A stretch of DNA of 64,000 nucleotides from JASHVB01 sp035523995 (GCA_035523995.1 DATKPQ010000107.1:1-64000), one strand, 5' to 3'. Numbered from the stretch's first letter, positions 43,351-53,374 are shown. Notes: generated by a model from the sequence alone, not told the origin. Made by a program: numbers and translations.

Positions 43351-44955
43351 CTACGCCGCGCGCAAAATCTCGTCCGCCGCCTTCTCCGCGATCATGATCA
43401 CGGTCGCGTTGGTGTTGCCGGATACCACCGTGGGCATGATCGATGCATCGACGACGCGCAGCCGCTCCATGCCTTTCACCCCCAACGAGGCGTCCACCAC
43501 CGCCATTGGCCCCGTCCCCATCATGCACGTGCTGGTCTGGTGGAACGTGGTCCCGGCGGTGGCGCGCACGTGGTCCAACAGGTCTTCGTCGGTTGCCGCG
43601 TGCGGGCCGGGCATTTCTTCCGTGGTGACGTAGTGCTGCATCGCCTTGGTCTGGAAAATGCGGCGCGAGACTTTCAGGCCCGCAACGATGGTATCCTTGT
43701 CGCGCTGCGTGGAGAGATAATTCGGCTGCATCGCCGGCGGCCGCGTCGGATCGGGCGATGTGATGCGCAGCCACCCGCGGCTTTCCGGCCGACATGGAAT
43801 CGCCACCAGCGTGCACGCGGCGAATCTATGCATGGGATCGCCGGTCTTCGGCGCGCTGCCAGCGAGGAACTGGTATTGCACGTCAGGCGAATCCAATTCG
43901 GGCCGGGTCTTGACGAAGAGACCGATCGGTCCGGCGCCTGTCATCAGTGCACCCTTGGATTGCAGCGCGTACTGCATGCCGTGATGAATGCGCCGCATCC
44001 AGCTATGGTACACCTCGTTCATCGTCCATACGCCGGGACGGCACCGATAGATGATGCGCCCCCCAATATGGTCCTGCAGGTTTTCGCCAACGCCGGGCAG
44101 TTCGTGTTTCACATCGATACCAAGCGATTGCAGCAACGCCCCGGGGCCAACGCCCGACAACTGCAAAATCTGCGGCGAGTTGATCGAACCGCCGCACAGG
44201 ATCACCTCGCGCCGCGCACGAGCCTGGCGAATTTCGCCATTCTGGCTGTACTCAATCCCGACCGCGCGCTTGCCGTCCAGCAGGATACGATGGGTCAGCG
44301 CGCGGATTTCGACGCGCAGGTTCTGGCGCTGCATCGCCGGCTTCAAATACGCCGCGGCGGCGGAGCACCTGCGGCGCCCACGCACGGTCAATTGCAGCGG
44401 TCCCACGCCTTCCTGCTCTGCACCATTGAAATCGCGGTTGAAGGGATAGCCCGCCTCCTGCGCGCCCGCGATGAAGGCGTCGTGCAACCGATGATCGGTG
44501 CGCAGGTCGGACACGTAAAGCGGGCCGCTCGTGCCGTGGAATTCGTCGGCGCCATGCTCCTGGTTTTCCGCCTTCTTGAAATACGGCAGCACGTCGTCAT
44601 AGGACCAGCCCGCATTGCCGAACTGGCGCCACAGGTCGAAATCCTGCCGCTGGCCGCGGATATAGATCAGGCCGTTGATCGAAGACGACCCGCCCAGCAC
44701 CTTGCCCCTCGGCCAGGGGATACGGCGGTTATGCATCTCCGGCACCGGCTCGGTCTCAAAATACCAGGCGACTTTCGGGTTATAGATGTTGCGGTAGAAC
44801 CCCGCGGGAATATGGATCCAGGGATCGGTATCCTTGCCACCCGCCTCCAACACCAATACGCGGTTTCGCGCATCGGCGGTGAGGCGATAGGCCAAGGTGC
44901 AGCCGGCAGATCCGGCGCCGACGATGATAAAGTCGAATTCTTCGGTGGCAGGCAC
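43351..44955 (-). CDS. GMC family FAD-dependent oxidoreductase
   Basis: 534 residues, a choline-dehydrogenase-like alcohol oxidoreductase. The FAD-binding start is EFDFIIVGAGSAGCTLAYRL, with WPRGKVLGGSSSINGLIYIRG and the later ILCGGSINSPQILQLSGVGP signature. The C-terminal catalytic His/Asn lie in TFHQTSTCMMG and VVSGNTNATVIMIAEKAAD. The start is GTG 44955, ten bases after GGGAGG; an ATG at 45006 would begin inside repeat DNA. Substrate unknown (choline, other alcohols or polyethylene glycol are all within the family). Confidence 0.9.
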   Translation of the reverse strand: MPATEEFDFIIVGAGSAGCTLAYRLTADARNRVLVLEAGGKDTDPWIHIPAGFYRNIYNPKVAWYFETEPVPEMHNRRIPWPRGKVLGGSSSINGLIYIRGQRQDFDLWRQFGNAGWSYDDVLPYFKKAENQEHGADEFHGTSGPLYVSDLRTDHRLHDAFIAGAQEAGYPFNRDFNGAEQEGVGPLQLTVRGRRRCSAAAAYLKPAMQRQNLRVEIRALTHRILLDGKRAVGIEYSQNGEIRQARARREVILCGGSINSPQILQLSGVGPGALLQSLGIDVKHELPGVGENLQDHIGGRIIYRCRPGVWTMNEVYHSWMRRIHHGMQYALQSKGALMTGAGPIGLFVKTRPELDSPDVQYQFLAGSAPKTGDPMHRFAACTLVAIPCRPESRGWLRITSPDPTRPPAMQPNYLSTQRDKDTIVAGLKVSRRIFQTKAMQHYVTTEEMPGPHAATDEDLLDHVRATAGTTFHQTSTCMMGTGPMAVVDASLGVKGMERLRVVDASIMPTVVSGNTNATVIMIAEKAADEILRAA

Positions 44956-44978
44956 GACCCGGTATCCTCCCAATTCGT

Positions 44979-45072
44979 CATTGCGAGGAGCGTAGTGGCG
45001 AAGCAATATCCGTCAAGCAGTACACGACCCCAACATGTCATTGCGAGGCGCGCCGCGACGAAGCAATCTCGG
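44979..45072. repeat. Dispersed repeat family A, two direct copies at 45.0 kb
   Basis: CATTGCGAGGAGCGTAGTGGCGAAGCAATATCC and, 60 bp on, CATTGCGAGGCGCGCCGCGACGAAGCAATCTCGG in the same orientation. This differs from the inverted-pair copies elsewhere. It lies in the leader of the GMC gene. Confidence 0.8.
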
Positions 45073-45129
45073 TCAGACGGTGCGACACGCGATCACCGGC
45101 CCCACCACGCCTCGCGATGATGGCAAATC

Positions 45130-45432
45130 TCACACCGCGCCCATACGCTTCAACTCGCGGCTGAGGTGCTGCACCGCGCGACTGCCAAACGCGACGTAGA
45201 GGCGGCGCGACACGATGGCCGCCAGCCAGTCCGGCCGTTCGGGCAAAACGCCGTCCGCCACCAGCCTGTCCGCTTCATCGGCGATCGCTGCATTGATCCG
45301 GTCGATCACATCGTCCGACAGTTCCTGGCCGGCAAACGGCTTGACGCTGGCATTCAATCGAGCGGTCGCCAGCACCTCGCGATCGGTGACCTTCGCCTTG
45401 GTCTCGAACAGCAGCTTGTGCAGGTCTGTCAT
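45130..45432 (-). CDS. Hypothetical protein, 100 residues
   Basis: Not recognised. It begins MTDLHKLLFETKAKVTDREVLATARLNASVKPFAG, with charged helices after that (DDVIDRINAAIADEADRL) and a basic end (SRAVQHLSRELKRMGAV). It has no signal or membrane span, so it is probably cytoplasmic. The internal ATG at 45432 was preferred over a longer frame whose first 21 residues look non-coding. The gap beyond it (45433-45925) shows no gene. Confidence 0.55.
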   Translation of the reverse strand: MTDLHKLLFETKAKVTDREVLATARLNASVKPFAGQELSDDVIDRINAAIADEADRLVADGVLPERPDWLAAIVSRRLYVAFGSRAVQHLSRELKRMGAV

Positions 45433-45925
45433 CGCCGTGTCACCATCATCCAGCGCCGCATGTTCACCGGAAGAGGGACGGCCAGCGGGATACAAACGCC
45501 GGGCAGGAGTTCATGTGATGCAACATCACCCGACCGACTCGTTGCATGGCGGTCTCCCTGGAATCGGCAATGCCAAGCATAGGACCAGCGGCAGGGCGAC
45601 GCAACGAACCGCGCGAAGGCGGCCGCTGCCGTAGATGGATCGGAACGTTGCGGGAGTCACCCACGCCGCCGGCGGCCAGACGCGCCAGTCCGCGGTCATG
45701 GGATAGAAATGCACCGGCAACTCCGCCGGCTCGACCAGCACGCTGCGGTTTGATCGACGCCATTGCGAGTCTCAAGACCGGCCAGCACCGTAACCATCCA
45801 CTGCGGCAGCGTCGCATGGCGTTCACCCCCGCGATCGGCGGTTGCACCTGGCTGCACCGCACCTTGCGCCACCCCATATCCCCGCCCACAACCCCCCCCT
45901 CGCCCGCCCCACGGAGTCAGCCCCG

Positions 45926-47179
45926 ATGGACATCGCCACCGCCCTCGCCACCGACCACGAAACCCGCCTCGACCGCCTGGCGCAGGTCGCGGTACGCGTC
46001 GGCCTGGGCGGCTTCCACCCGGGCCAGGAATTGCTCATGACCGCGCCGCTCGAGGCCCTTCCGCTCGCCCGCCGCATCACCGCCCACGCCTATGAAGCCG
46101 GCGCATCCCTCGTCACCACGCTGATCTCCGACGACCACGCCACCTTGCTCCGCTATCAGCACGCCGCCGACGAAAGCTTCGACAAGGCCGCCGGCTGGCT
46201 CTACGAGGCCATGGCCGCCGCCTTCCGCACCGGCGCCGCCCGCCTCGCCATTTCGGGCGAGGACCCCAACCTGCTCTCCGCCCAGGACCCCAAGAAAGTC
46301 GCCCGTGCCAACCACGCGCGGTCGCTCGCCTATCGCCCTGCGCTGGAACTGATCACCGACACCGTCATCAACTGGTCGATCTGCGCCGCCGCCACGCCCG
46401 CCTGGGCGCAGGCGGTCTATCCCGACCTGCCGCCCGACGCTGCCCTCGCAAAACTATGGGACGCGATCTTCGCCGCCTCGCGCGTCGATGCGGCAGACCC
46501 GATCGCCGCCTGGGAAGCGCACAACGCCACACTGATGGCGCGCCGCCGTACGCTGAACCAGAAGCGCTATGCCGCGCTGCATTTCCGCGGCCCCGGCACC
46601 GACCTGCGCGTCGGCCTCGCCGATGAGCATGAATGGATGGGCGGCCTGAGTACCGCACGCAACGGCATCACCGGCAATCCCAACATCCCCACCGAGGAAG
46701 TCTTCACCACCCCGCATTGCCGCCGCGTCGCAGGTACGGTGCGCAGCACCAAACCGCTATCGTATCAAGGCACGCTGATCCGCGACATCGCAGTACGTTT
46801 CGAAGATGGCAGCATCATCCAGGCCAACGCACGCACGGGCGAAGACGTGCTGCAACGCATGATCTTGACCGACGAAGGCGCGCGCCGCCTGGGCGAAGTC
46901 GCGCTGGTCCCCGCCTCCTCCCCTATCGCCCGCAGCGGCCTGCTCTTCTTCAACACATTGTTCGATGAGAACGCGGCCTGCCACGTCGCGCTCGGTCAGT
47001 CGTACAGCCGCTGTTTCACCGATCGCGGCAAGGCGGGCCCGGACGCATTGGCCTCCCGCGGCGCCAATCGCAGCCTGATCCATGTCGATTGGATGATCGG
47101 ATCAGATCAGGTCGATATCGATGGCATCACCGCCAACGGCACCGCAGAACCGCTGCTACGCGGCGGCGAGTTTGTGTGA
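45926..47179 (+). CDS. Aminopeptidase, M29 (thermophilic metalloprotease) family
   Basis: A 417-residue cytoplasmic metallo-aminopeptidase. Features of M29: ELLMTAPLEALPLARRI near the N-terminus, NIPTEEVFTTPHCRRVAGTVRSTKPLSYQG carrying the metal-ligand Glu and His, and the C-terminal ANRSLIHVDWMIGSDQVDIDG with His and Asp. It removes N-terminal residues using two divalent metals. ATG 45926 follows CGGAG; an upstream in-frame ATG adds only a Pro/His-rich string. Confidence 0.92.
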   Translation: MDIATALATDHETRLDRLAQVAVRVGLGGFHPGQELLMTAPLEALPLARRITAHAYEAGASLVTTLISDDHATLLRYQHAADESFDKAAGWLYEAMAAAFRTGAARLAISGEDPNLLSAQDPKKVARANHARSLAYRPALELITDTVINWSICAAATPAWAQAVYPDLPPDAALAKLWDAIFAASRVDAADPIAAWEAHNATLMARRRTLNQKRYAALHFRGPGTDLRVGLADEHEWMGGLSTARNGITGNPNIPTEEVFTTPHCRRVAGTVRSTKPLSYQGTLIRDIAVRFEDGSIIQANARTGEDVLQRMILTDEGARRLGEVALVPASSPIARSGLLFFNTLFDENAACHVALGQSYSRCFTDRGKAGPDALASRGANRSLIHVDWMIGSDQVDIDGITANGTAEPLLRGGEFV

Positions 47180-47218
47180 CCCGTCATGGCAAGAGAAGCG
47201 ACTCCGGCAACCACAACC

Positions 47219-47250
47219 CGTCACGGCCGGGCTTGACCCGGCCATCCAGG
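47219..47250. repeat. Short dispersed-type palindromic element
   Basis: CGTCACGGCCGGGCTTGACCCGGCCATCC holds the stem GGCCGGG / CCCGGCC around CTTGA. Elements of this look are common between genes in alphaproteobacteria; only one copy is seen in the window. It lies between the aminopeptidase and Pal genes. Confidence 0.5.
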
Positions 47251-47392
47251 CACGGCCGATCGGGTCGCACGGGACGGCGGTGCATACACGCAACGACGTG
47301 ATGCGCTGAAATAGTTCCGTCGCGCGCTTTCCCGGTTGCGCGATCACATCCGGCAAGTAGGTTCGCACGGCACCACATCGGAGAGACTCGTC

Positions 47393-47935
47393 ATGCGTTC
47401 CAGCGTCATCCTTGCCGCCTTGCTTGCCCTGTCGCTGGCCGCATGTTCGTCCGACAATCTGGGCACCAACACTGGGGCCGGCGGCGCCAACCCCTACGGC
47501 GCGAACGGCGCAATGGGCGCTGGCGGCCCCGGCGCAGGCGGCCCGGGTGCAGGCGGTTACGCCAGCGGCAACGCCGCGCCCGGCAGCGAGGAAGACCTGG
47601 TGCAGACCGTCGGCGACCGCATCTTCTTCAATACCGACCGCAGCAATCTCAACGACGAGGCGCGTGCCACGCTCGACAAGCAAGCGGCGTGGCTGCAACA
47701 GTACCCCAATGTGCGCGTCATGATCGCAGGAAACTGCGATGACCGCGGCACCGAGGAGTACAACCTCGCCCTCGGCCAACGTCGCGCCGACGCAGATGCG
47801 CAGTACCTCGTCGCGCATGGCATCAATGCGAATCGCATCCAGACGATCAGCTACGGCAAGGATCGCCCGACCGATCCCGCATCCACGCCTGAAGCCTGGG
47901 CAAAGAATCGTAACGCCATCACCATGGTGCAATAG
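47393..47935 (+). CDS. pal: Pal-like OmpA-domain lipoprotein
   Basis: 180 residues. The signal MRSSVILAALLALSLAACSSD has lipobox LAAC, then a Gly/Ala-rich spacer (about 25-58), then an OmpA-like peptidoglycan-binding domain: RIFFNTDRSNLNDEARATLDKQAAWLQQYPNVRVMIAGNCDDRGTEEYN. The Asp and Arg residues that hold diaminopimelate are present. It anchors the outer membrane to the cell wall. The tolQRAB-cpoB partners usual for pal are absent, so it could also be a Pal paralogue. Confidence 0.85.
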   Translation: MRSSVILAALLALSLAACSSDNLGTNTGAGGANPYGANGAMGAGGPGAGGPGAGGYASGNAAPGSEEDLVQTVGDRIFFNTDRSNLNDEARATLDKQAAWLQQYPNVRVMIAGNCDDRGTEEYNLALGQRRADADAQYLVAHGINANRIQTISYGKDRPTDPASTPEAWAKNRNAITMVQ

Positions 47936-48426
47936 CGGCCGCGTCAGCCAATCAACGCCTACCCGGCGGGCACTGCAGAATTTCCGTGCCGACAGGCGAT
48001 CCGAAATCACCTCATCGTGGCGGATTTCGTCTGTGCTTCCCGCAATCAGATCAGCAGGCCTGTAGTCCGCTGGGCGGATAGGAACGGTAACACCCCTGCC
48101 CTCCTCTTCGCGGACATCGACTTCCCGATCGATGCGCCGCATCGCCGCCGCCATGACCGACGCCGGAATCCGAACCGGCGCATTGTTCCCCATTTCTTAA
48201 CGTGGACGCGTATCGCAGTATTCCATGTAGCGGCAACGTCGATACAAGGATATCAAGCGTCAGCCGGTCAGGCATTGTCGGCACGACCAAACGGCGGCCC
48301 GCGAACACGGCAGGTTTGCAATTCAAACCTGAACAGAGCCGGCGCATCCACACGGCAGAAGGTGGCGGCTTACGTTCGGTCCCGGTATGACAGCCTCTCC
48401 GTCACACCCGGACCAACCAGGCAGCT

Positions 48427-49059
48427 TCATTTCTTTCCCGCCCGCGCATGCGCAATAAACGCCCGGATCAACGCCGGGTCCTTCACCCCGCGCGCACGCT
48501 CCACGCCCGAGGACACATCGACGATCGTTGCCCCCGTCGCACGCAGCGCTGCCGCAACGTTATCGGGCGTAAGGCCGCCCGCGAGCACCCACGGCGCCGG
48601 GGCCTGCCAATCCCGCAACAACGACCAATCGAACGTCACCGCATTGCCACCGGGCCGCGTCGCTGCCGGAGGCGGCTTCGCCTCCAGCACCAGCGCATCG
48701 GCACCGCCGGCGTCACGCGGCAGGTCAGCCGCAGACTCGATTCCCACCGCGCGCCAGACCGACGCGCCAAAACGGGCGCGCAACGCTGCAGCATCGCAAG
48801 GCCCATACAATTGCAGAATATCCAGCCTTACCGCGTCCAATGCCTCGCCAACCGCAGCATCGGTCGGATCGACAAACAATCCGACGCGCAACGGACCTCC
48901 CGGGTGCCGCGCCGAGAGCGACGCAGCCTGAACCGGCGTCACGTATCGCGGCGAGGCCGGAAAGAATACGAACCCCACATAGTCCGCGCTCTCTGCGACA
49001 ACGGTATCGAACGCCGCGGCATCGTTGATGCCGCAGATCTTCACCCGCACCTTGCTCAT
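48427..49059 (-). CDS. trpF: Phosphoribosylanthranilate isomerase
   Basis: A 210-residue TIM barrel for the third step of tryptophan synthesis. The N-terminal KICGIND holds the catalytic Cys, and the C-terminal phosphate site is VDVSSGVERARGVKD. Its ATG overlaps the pyrF stop. The usual next genes trpB and trpA are not present. The 491-bp gap beyond it toward pal shows no gene. Confidence 0.95.
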   Translation of the reverse strand: MSKVRVKICGINDAAAFDTVVAESADYVGFVFFPASPRYVTPVQAASLSARHPGGPLRVGLFVDPTDAAVGEALDAVRLDILQLYGPCDAAALRARFGASVWRAVGIESAADLPRDAGGADALVLEAKPPPAATRPGGNAVTFDWSLLRDWQAPAPWVLAGGLTPDNVAAALRATGATIVDVSSGVERARGVKDPALIRAFIAHARAGKK

Positions 49060-49745
49060 CGCACAATGGCAGCGATGGCAGCCGCAGCCTGCGCAGGATC
49101 GGGCGCAGCGGTAATCGGGCGGCCAACCACGATCCAGTCTGCGCCAGCCCGCAGCGCAGCCTCAGGCGTCGTAACGCGCGCCTGGTCCGCAACGGCGCTC
49201 CCCACCGGCCGAATGCCAGGAACGACCAAGATCGGGCCGCTTCCCAGTTCCTGCCGCAGCATCGCAACCTCGAGCGGACTGCATACCAGCCCGTCGGCGC
49301 CCGCAGCCGCCGCCAGGCGCGCCAGCCGCAGCACCTGTGCCGCGGGCTCACCCGGCACCCCGGTCGCGGCGAGATCATCGGCTGTGAGGCTCGTCAACAC
49401 CGTGACGGCCAGGATCATCGGCCGGTCCGCGCCGGCGGCTTCCGCGGCCTCACGCGCAGCGGCAACCATCGCTGCCCCGCCCGCCGCATGCACCGTCAGC
49501 ATCCGAGGACGCAACGGCAGCACTGCACGCGTGGCTCCGGCGACGGTATTGGGAATATCGTGCAGCTTGAGGTCCAGGAAGATCGGCCGCCCGGCGATCG
49601 CCTGCACCCCCGCGGCGCCGTTGGCCACGAAGAACTCCAGGCCGAGCTTAAACAGCCCGCAATGTGGCGCCACGGCCGCCGCCCAGCCGGAAGCGCACGC
49701 GATCTCCGCGGTGTCCAGCGCGACAATCAGCCGATTCTCGCTCAT
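49056..49745 (-). CDS. pyrF: Orotidine 5'-phosphate decarboxylase
   Basis: A 229-residue TIM barrel that decarboxylates OMP to UMP. The catalytic cluster is D-x-K-x2-D in FLDLKLHDIPNTV, with LIVALDTAE at the start and VVPGIRP and WIVVGRPIT near the phosphate site. Its start overlaps the lapA stop and its stop overlaps trpF, so the three form one coupled operon. Confidence 0.95.
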   Translation of the reverse strand: MSENRLIVALDTAEIACASGWAAAVAPHCGLFKLGLEFFVANGAAGVQAIAGRPIFLDLKLHDIPNTVAGATRAVLPLRPRMLTVHAAGGAAMVAAAREAAEAAGADRPMILAVTVLTSLTADDLAATGVPGEPAAQVLRLARLAAAAGADGLVCSPLEVAMLRQELGSGPILVVPGIRPVGSAVADQARVTTPEAALRAGADWIVVGRPITAAPDPAQAAAAIAAIVR

Positions 49746-50044
49746 GCGATCGGCCGTTCCAGTGCGGTCTGCGGCAACCGCGCCTTCAGTTCCCGTACCT
49801 GCACTTCCAACGCGCGCACGGCTTGCTCCGCGCGCCGGGCACGCCGCCGTTGCGCCAGTTCCGACGCCCAGACCAGCAGCGCCCCGATCAGAAACGCCAG
49901 CGCCATGCCCGCCAGCACAATCAGCGACAGCGGCGCCTGCAACGACCAGGCCGTCGGCCAAAGCGCGATCCGCGCCGGCGCGGTATTGGACAGCGCGAAC
50001 AAGACCAGCAGCAACAGGAAGGGCGCGAGAATCAGCCAGCGCAT
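49742..50044 (-). CDS. LapA-domain inner-membrane protein
   Basis: 100 residues. Two hydrophobic helices (about 3-22 and 38-60) are separated by a short loop, with NTAPARIALWP between them, then a cytoplasmic coiled coil rich in Arg and Glu (AQRRRARRAEQAVRALEVQVRELKARL). This is the LapA (DUF1049) architecture, often encoded between ihfB and pyrF. It is probably involved in envelope lipopolysaccharide assembly, as E. coli LapA is. Confidence 0.85.
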   Translation of the reverse strand: MRWLILAPFLLLLVLFALSNTAPARIALWPTAWSLQAPLSLIVLAGMALAFLIGALLVWASELAQRRRARRAEQAVRALEVQVRELKARLPQTALERPIA

Positions 50045-50197
50045 GCCGCGGTAATGGCAGGACGCATCCTCTGCCGCAAGCCGCCCGGCGCACGCCCTGT
50101 GCCGTTTAACGTCTGCGGGCGGAGGTCAGCACGGAGCGCCGCGGCGCCGCGTGTTCCTGCCCGGAACCCCGCCTCGCCTGACCCGCTCCCGCAACGG

Positions 50198-53100
50198 CTA
50201 CGCCGCCCTGCTCCCGCGCGACCAACGCCGCTCGATATCGTCCAGGCAGGCGCCCATCGCCCCCGGCAGCCGCGCTACCACCGCATCGAGCCGCGCCACC
50301 AGCCCGCCCACCCCATTGCGGTCGTCACGCGACGCCGCATCGGCAATCTCTTCCAGCAACTCGCCCAGCGCCAACGCGCCGCACGTCTCCGACCGGCCGC
50401 TGAGTTCCTCACAGCAGCGCAGGATCGCTTCCACTTCCCACCCAGGCACCAGGTCACCCAGGCGACGGCAACGGGCAGCAGCATCGGCCAGGAACTCGCC
50501 AACGCCCGCCCGGGCGCGGGTGATGCCGACGACGGCGACCATCTCCTCCATGTAGGCCAGGGACACGTCGGCGACATAAGCGCCGCTCTCGACCTCAGAC
50601 GCATCAGCGGTCTTGCCCGCCCCTACACTGCCGATCGAACGGTGTAGACAGGCGGTCAGTCGATCCAGATTGGCCGGTTTTTCCATCAGCGCGGTCAAGC
50701 CCGCTTCAGTGCAGCGCTGCCGCAGCTTCGCCGCCTGCCAGGCGGTCAGGGCAATGATCGGCACCGCAGCCGCATGCCCGCCCAGCGCCCGGATACGCCG
50801 CGTGGTTTCAAACCCGTCCAGGCCCGGCATCTGCAGATCCATCAGGATCGCGTCGAAACTGTCGCGGCCCGCCAGGCGCAACGCCTCCTCGCCCGACCGC
50901 GCCGTGAACACCGCGAAGCCCCGACGGGTCAGAGCCGCAGCGAGCAAGGTGCGGTTGTCGCTGTCGTCCTCCGCCAGCAGCACGCGCCCGCCGCTGCCCG
51001 CCGAACCGCCGGGCGTCAGCACGTCCAGCGACGGACGCTGCGACAGCAACTGCCGCGCCACCGCCCCAACCTGATAGGGATCGGGCGACGCAGGCATGAT
51101 CGCGTCCACTTCCGCGGCCTCGGCGCCGCCGCCCATCCAGACCAACGCCGCACGGCTGCCGAACGCGGTGTTGCGCAGCCGGATCACGAAGACCTCGCCT
51201 GGCATGCCGGCGAGGTTTCCTTGCAGCACCACCAGGTCCACTGCGCCACGCTGCGCCTCCAGTCGCTCGGCCAGCGCCAGCCCCAGGTAGCCGTCCGGCG
51301 CCGTCTCAACCATCAGGCCCAGCTCGGCAAGCTGAGCAGACAGCGCCCGCCGCGCCGGGCCGTCGTCGGCGACAATCAATCCGGTGCGGCCGGCAAAGGG
51401 CAGGTTGCGCTCCTGCACCGGCACGCGCTCGGCTGGGCATTCGAAGGTGAATTCGCTGCCCACGCCCAGCGCGCTCTCCAGGGCGATGGTGCCGTTCATC
51501 GCGCGCGCGTTCTCGCGGCACAACGCCAGCCCCAGGCCCAGCCCGCCTTGAGGGGTGCCATCGTGCGCACGCCCGCGCCGGAAACGTTCAAAGACCGCCT
51601 CGCGCTCGCTGGGATCGATGCCGGGGCCGGTGTCCGACACCGCAATGCGCAGCCGGCTATGCCCGTCGGCTTCCACCGCAGACGCCCGGATCTCCACCCG
51701 GCCGCTCTGCGTATACTTCACCGCGTTGCTGGCGAGGTTGAACACCACCTGGCGCAGCCGCGACGGATCGACCAGCCACTGCCCCCGCAGCAGGTCGTCG
51801 CAACGGGTCAGCAGTTCCAGCGCCTTGTCGCGCGCCTGCGGGCGCAACACGTCCACGACGTCCTGCACCAGGGCACTGACGTCGACCGGTTCGCAGACCA
51901 GGGCGCCGGCGCTCTCCTCCTCCGACACCGCCAGCAGGCCGTTGAGCATCCCCAGCAGCGCGCCGCAGCTTCCGTGCACCCGTTCCAGCCAGTCCCGTTG
52001 CTCTTGCTCCAGCGCGCCGTCGAGCAATAGCTCACAAGTGCCCATGATGCTGGCCATCGGCGTGCGGATGTCGTGCCCAAGCGAGGTCAACAGCCGGTCC
52101 TGGTGGCGCCGAGCCTCCGCCAGTGCCGTCTCCGCGGCATCGCGCGATTCCAGCGCGACGGCTTCGCCCGTCACGTCGCGTCCGGCACAGACGAATCCGC
52201 CATCGTCCTCGGGCGTCAGCGCGATGCGCCAGGTGCGGCCGTCCATTGCAACGCGTTGGTTCTCGACCACGGACCGTTGTTGCAGACCGGCCGCCAGTTC
52301 GGCCGCTCTCCCGGACTCCTCCGGCAAGCCCAGATTCGGCAGCAACTCATGGCCGATTGCGTCTCGCAGCGGCACCGGCAACGCGCCATGGGCGGCCCTG
52401 ATGATGCCTTCACTGTCCAGCGAGACCTGCCAGTCCGCGCCGAAGCCACTCGGGGCTTGCTCCGCCAGGGGCGGTCGCCGCCGGCCGACCATCGCGCCGC
52501 ACAGACAAATCAGCCACGCCGCAATCAGCGTTCCCGCCGAAGCGATGATCGGCGCGTCCAGAATATGCGGCGGCAACGCGACGCTGGTGGGCAAACTGGC
52601 CGTCACAGCCGCGGCAATCGTGTGCAGCGGCGCAGTGCCGATCCAGCTCGTCGGCTGCCCGAACCAGGCGAGCACGGACAGCATCAGGCGCTGGCTGCCA
52701 TCGGCGGCGTCAGCCGCACCAGGCCGGCCGGGCCGCGGTGCCGCCAGAACTCCGTTCGGTCCACCGACCAGTGTCAAGGTGACCTTGTCCGGCAACCAGT
52801 GAGGGCTGATCAGGTCCGCCAGCGTGTGCTGGGGCAGAACGGCCCCGACCACGCCCACCAGGTTTCCTGCGTCATCGGCAACGGCGCGGGTAAGCACCAC
52901 ACCGTCGCTCAGACCGAGCCACGGCGCGTCCAACCGCTGCGGTTCCAGTGCGCCGGCGGGCGTAACAGCGGCGCTATGGAACCAGGCGGTATTTCCGACC
53001 TGCGCGTCCTGCCGCGCGAACGGCTCGGAAGCGGCAAGCAAATGGCCGTCGGGCGACAGCATGAACGTCGTGGCGGCGGGCAGCAGGGCCTGGAGCCGCA

Positions 53101-53374
53101 ACACGCGGTCGGTCTGCTGCAGGCGGTCCGCCGTGAACTCGGAGGGTCGAACCGCCTGGATCTGGTCAGCGAAGCGCGCCAGGGTCGCATCGACGCTGGC
53201 CGCGACCCCCTGGGCCGCCAGACCGGCGCGTTGCGAGGCGTTGCGCCCGGTATCCGACAGGTCGGCACCGACCAGGATGGTCCAGCCGCCAAGCAACAGC
53301 CCCGCACCAACGGCAAGCGTCAGCAGGACGACCAGACGGGGCAGGATGGCGCGGGTCGAAGCCGGGATTTTCAC
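50198..53374 (-). CDS. Hybrid sensor histidine kinase with degenerate receiver and HPt
   Basis: About 1058 residues. Membrane helices at about 11-33 and 275-295 enclose a periplasmic sensor domain. A PAS-like region, a HisKA domain with H434 (SLGHDIRTP) and an ATPase domain (NLASNAVKYTQ, DTGPGID, GGLGLGLAL) follow. Next comes a receiver in which the phospho-Asp is replaced by Gln718 (VVLQGNLAGM), then a second intact receiver with D846 (ILMDLQMPGLDG). The C-terminal HPt-like domain has Glu where His belongs (C-E-E-L-S-G). GTG 53374 has AAGGAAGG before it; an ATG 81 bp upstream is the alternative. No separate regulator is adjacent. Confidence 0.9.
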   Translation of the reverse strand: MKIPASTRAILPRLVVLLTLAVGAGLLLGGWTILVGADLSDTGRNASQRAGLAAQGVAASVDATLARFADQIQAVRPSEFTADRLQQTDRVLRLQALLPAATTFMLSPDGHLLAASEPFARQDAQVGNTAWFHSAAVTPAGALEPQRLDAPWLGLSDGVVLTRAVADDAGNLVGVVGAVLPQHTLADLISPHWLPDKVTLTLVGGPNGVLAAPRPGRPGAADAADGSQRLMLSVLAWFGQPTSWIGTAPLHTIAAAVTASLPTSVALPPHILDAPIIASAGTLIAAWLICLCGAMVGRRRPPLAEQAPSGFGADWQVSLDSEGIIRAAHGALPVPLRDAIGHELLPNLGLPEESGRAAELAAGLQQRSVVENQRVAMDGRTWRIALTPEDDGGFVCAGRDVTGEAVALESRDAAETALAEARRHQDRLLTSLGHDIRTPMASIMGTCELLLDGALEQEQRDWLERVHGSCGALLGMLNGLLAVSEEESAGALVCEPVDVSALVQDVVDVLRPQARDKALELLTRCDDLLRGQWLVDPSRLRQVVFNLASNAVKYTQSGRVEIRASAVEADGHSRLRIAVSDTGPGIDPSEREAVFERFRRGRAHDGTPQGGLGLGLALCRENARAMNGTIALESALGVGSEFTFECPAERVPVQERNLPFAGRTGLIVADDGPARRALSAQLAELGLMVETAPDGYLGLALAERLEAQRGAVDLVVLQGNLAGMPGEVFVIRLRNTAFGSRAALVWMGGGAEAAEVDAIMPASPDPYQVGAVARQLLSQRPSLDVLTPGGSAGSGGRVLLAEDDSDNRTLLAAALTRRGFAVFTARSGEEALRLAGRDSFDAILMDLQMPGLDGFETTRRIRALGGHAAAVPIIALTAWQAAKLRQRCTEAGLTALMEKPANLDRLTACLHRSIGSVGAGKTADASEVESGAYVADVSLAYMEEMVAVVGITRARAGVGEFLADAAARCRRLGDLVPGWEVEAILRCCEELSGRSETCGALALGELLEEIADAASRDDRNGVGGLVARLDAVVARLPGAMGACLDDIERRWSRGSRAA

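Noticed and set aside
45464..45889. Minus-strand frames between the 100-residue hypothetical and the aminopeptidase
   Set aside because: Two overlapping frames share plausible pieces but neither has a coherent fold, ribosome site or family match.
47156..48193. 345-codon minus-strand frame over pal and its downstream gap
   Set aside because: It runs antisense through pal. The first 60 codons look somewhat protein-like (MGNNAPVRIPASVM) but lack a clean end before pal.
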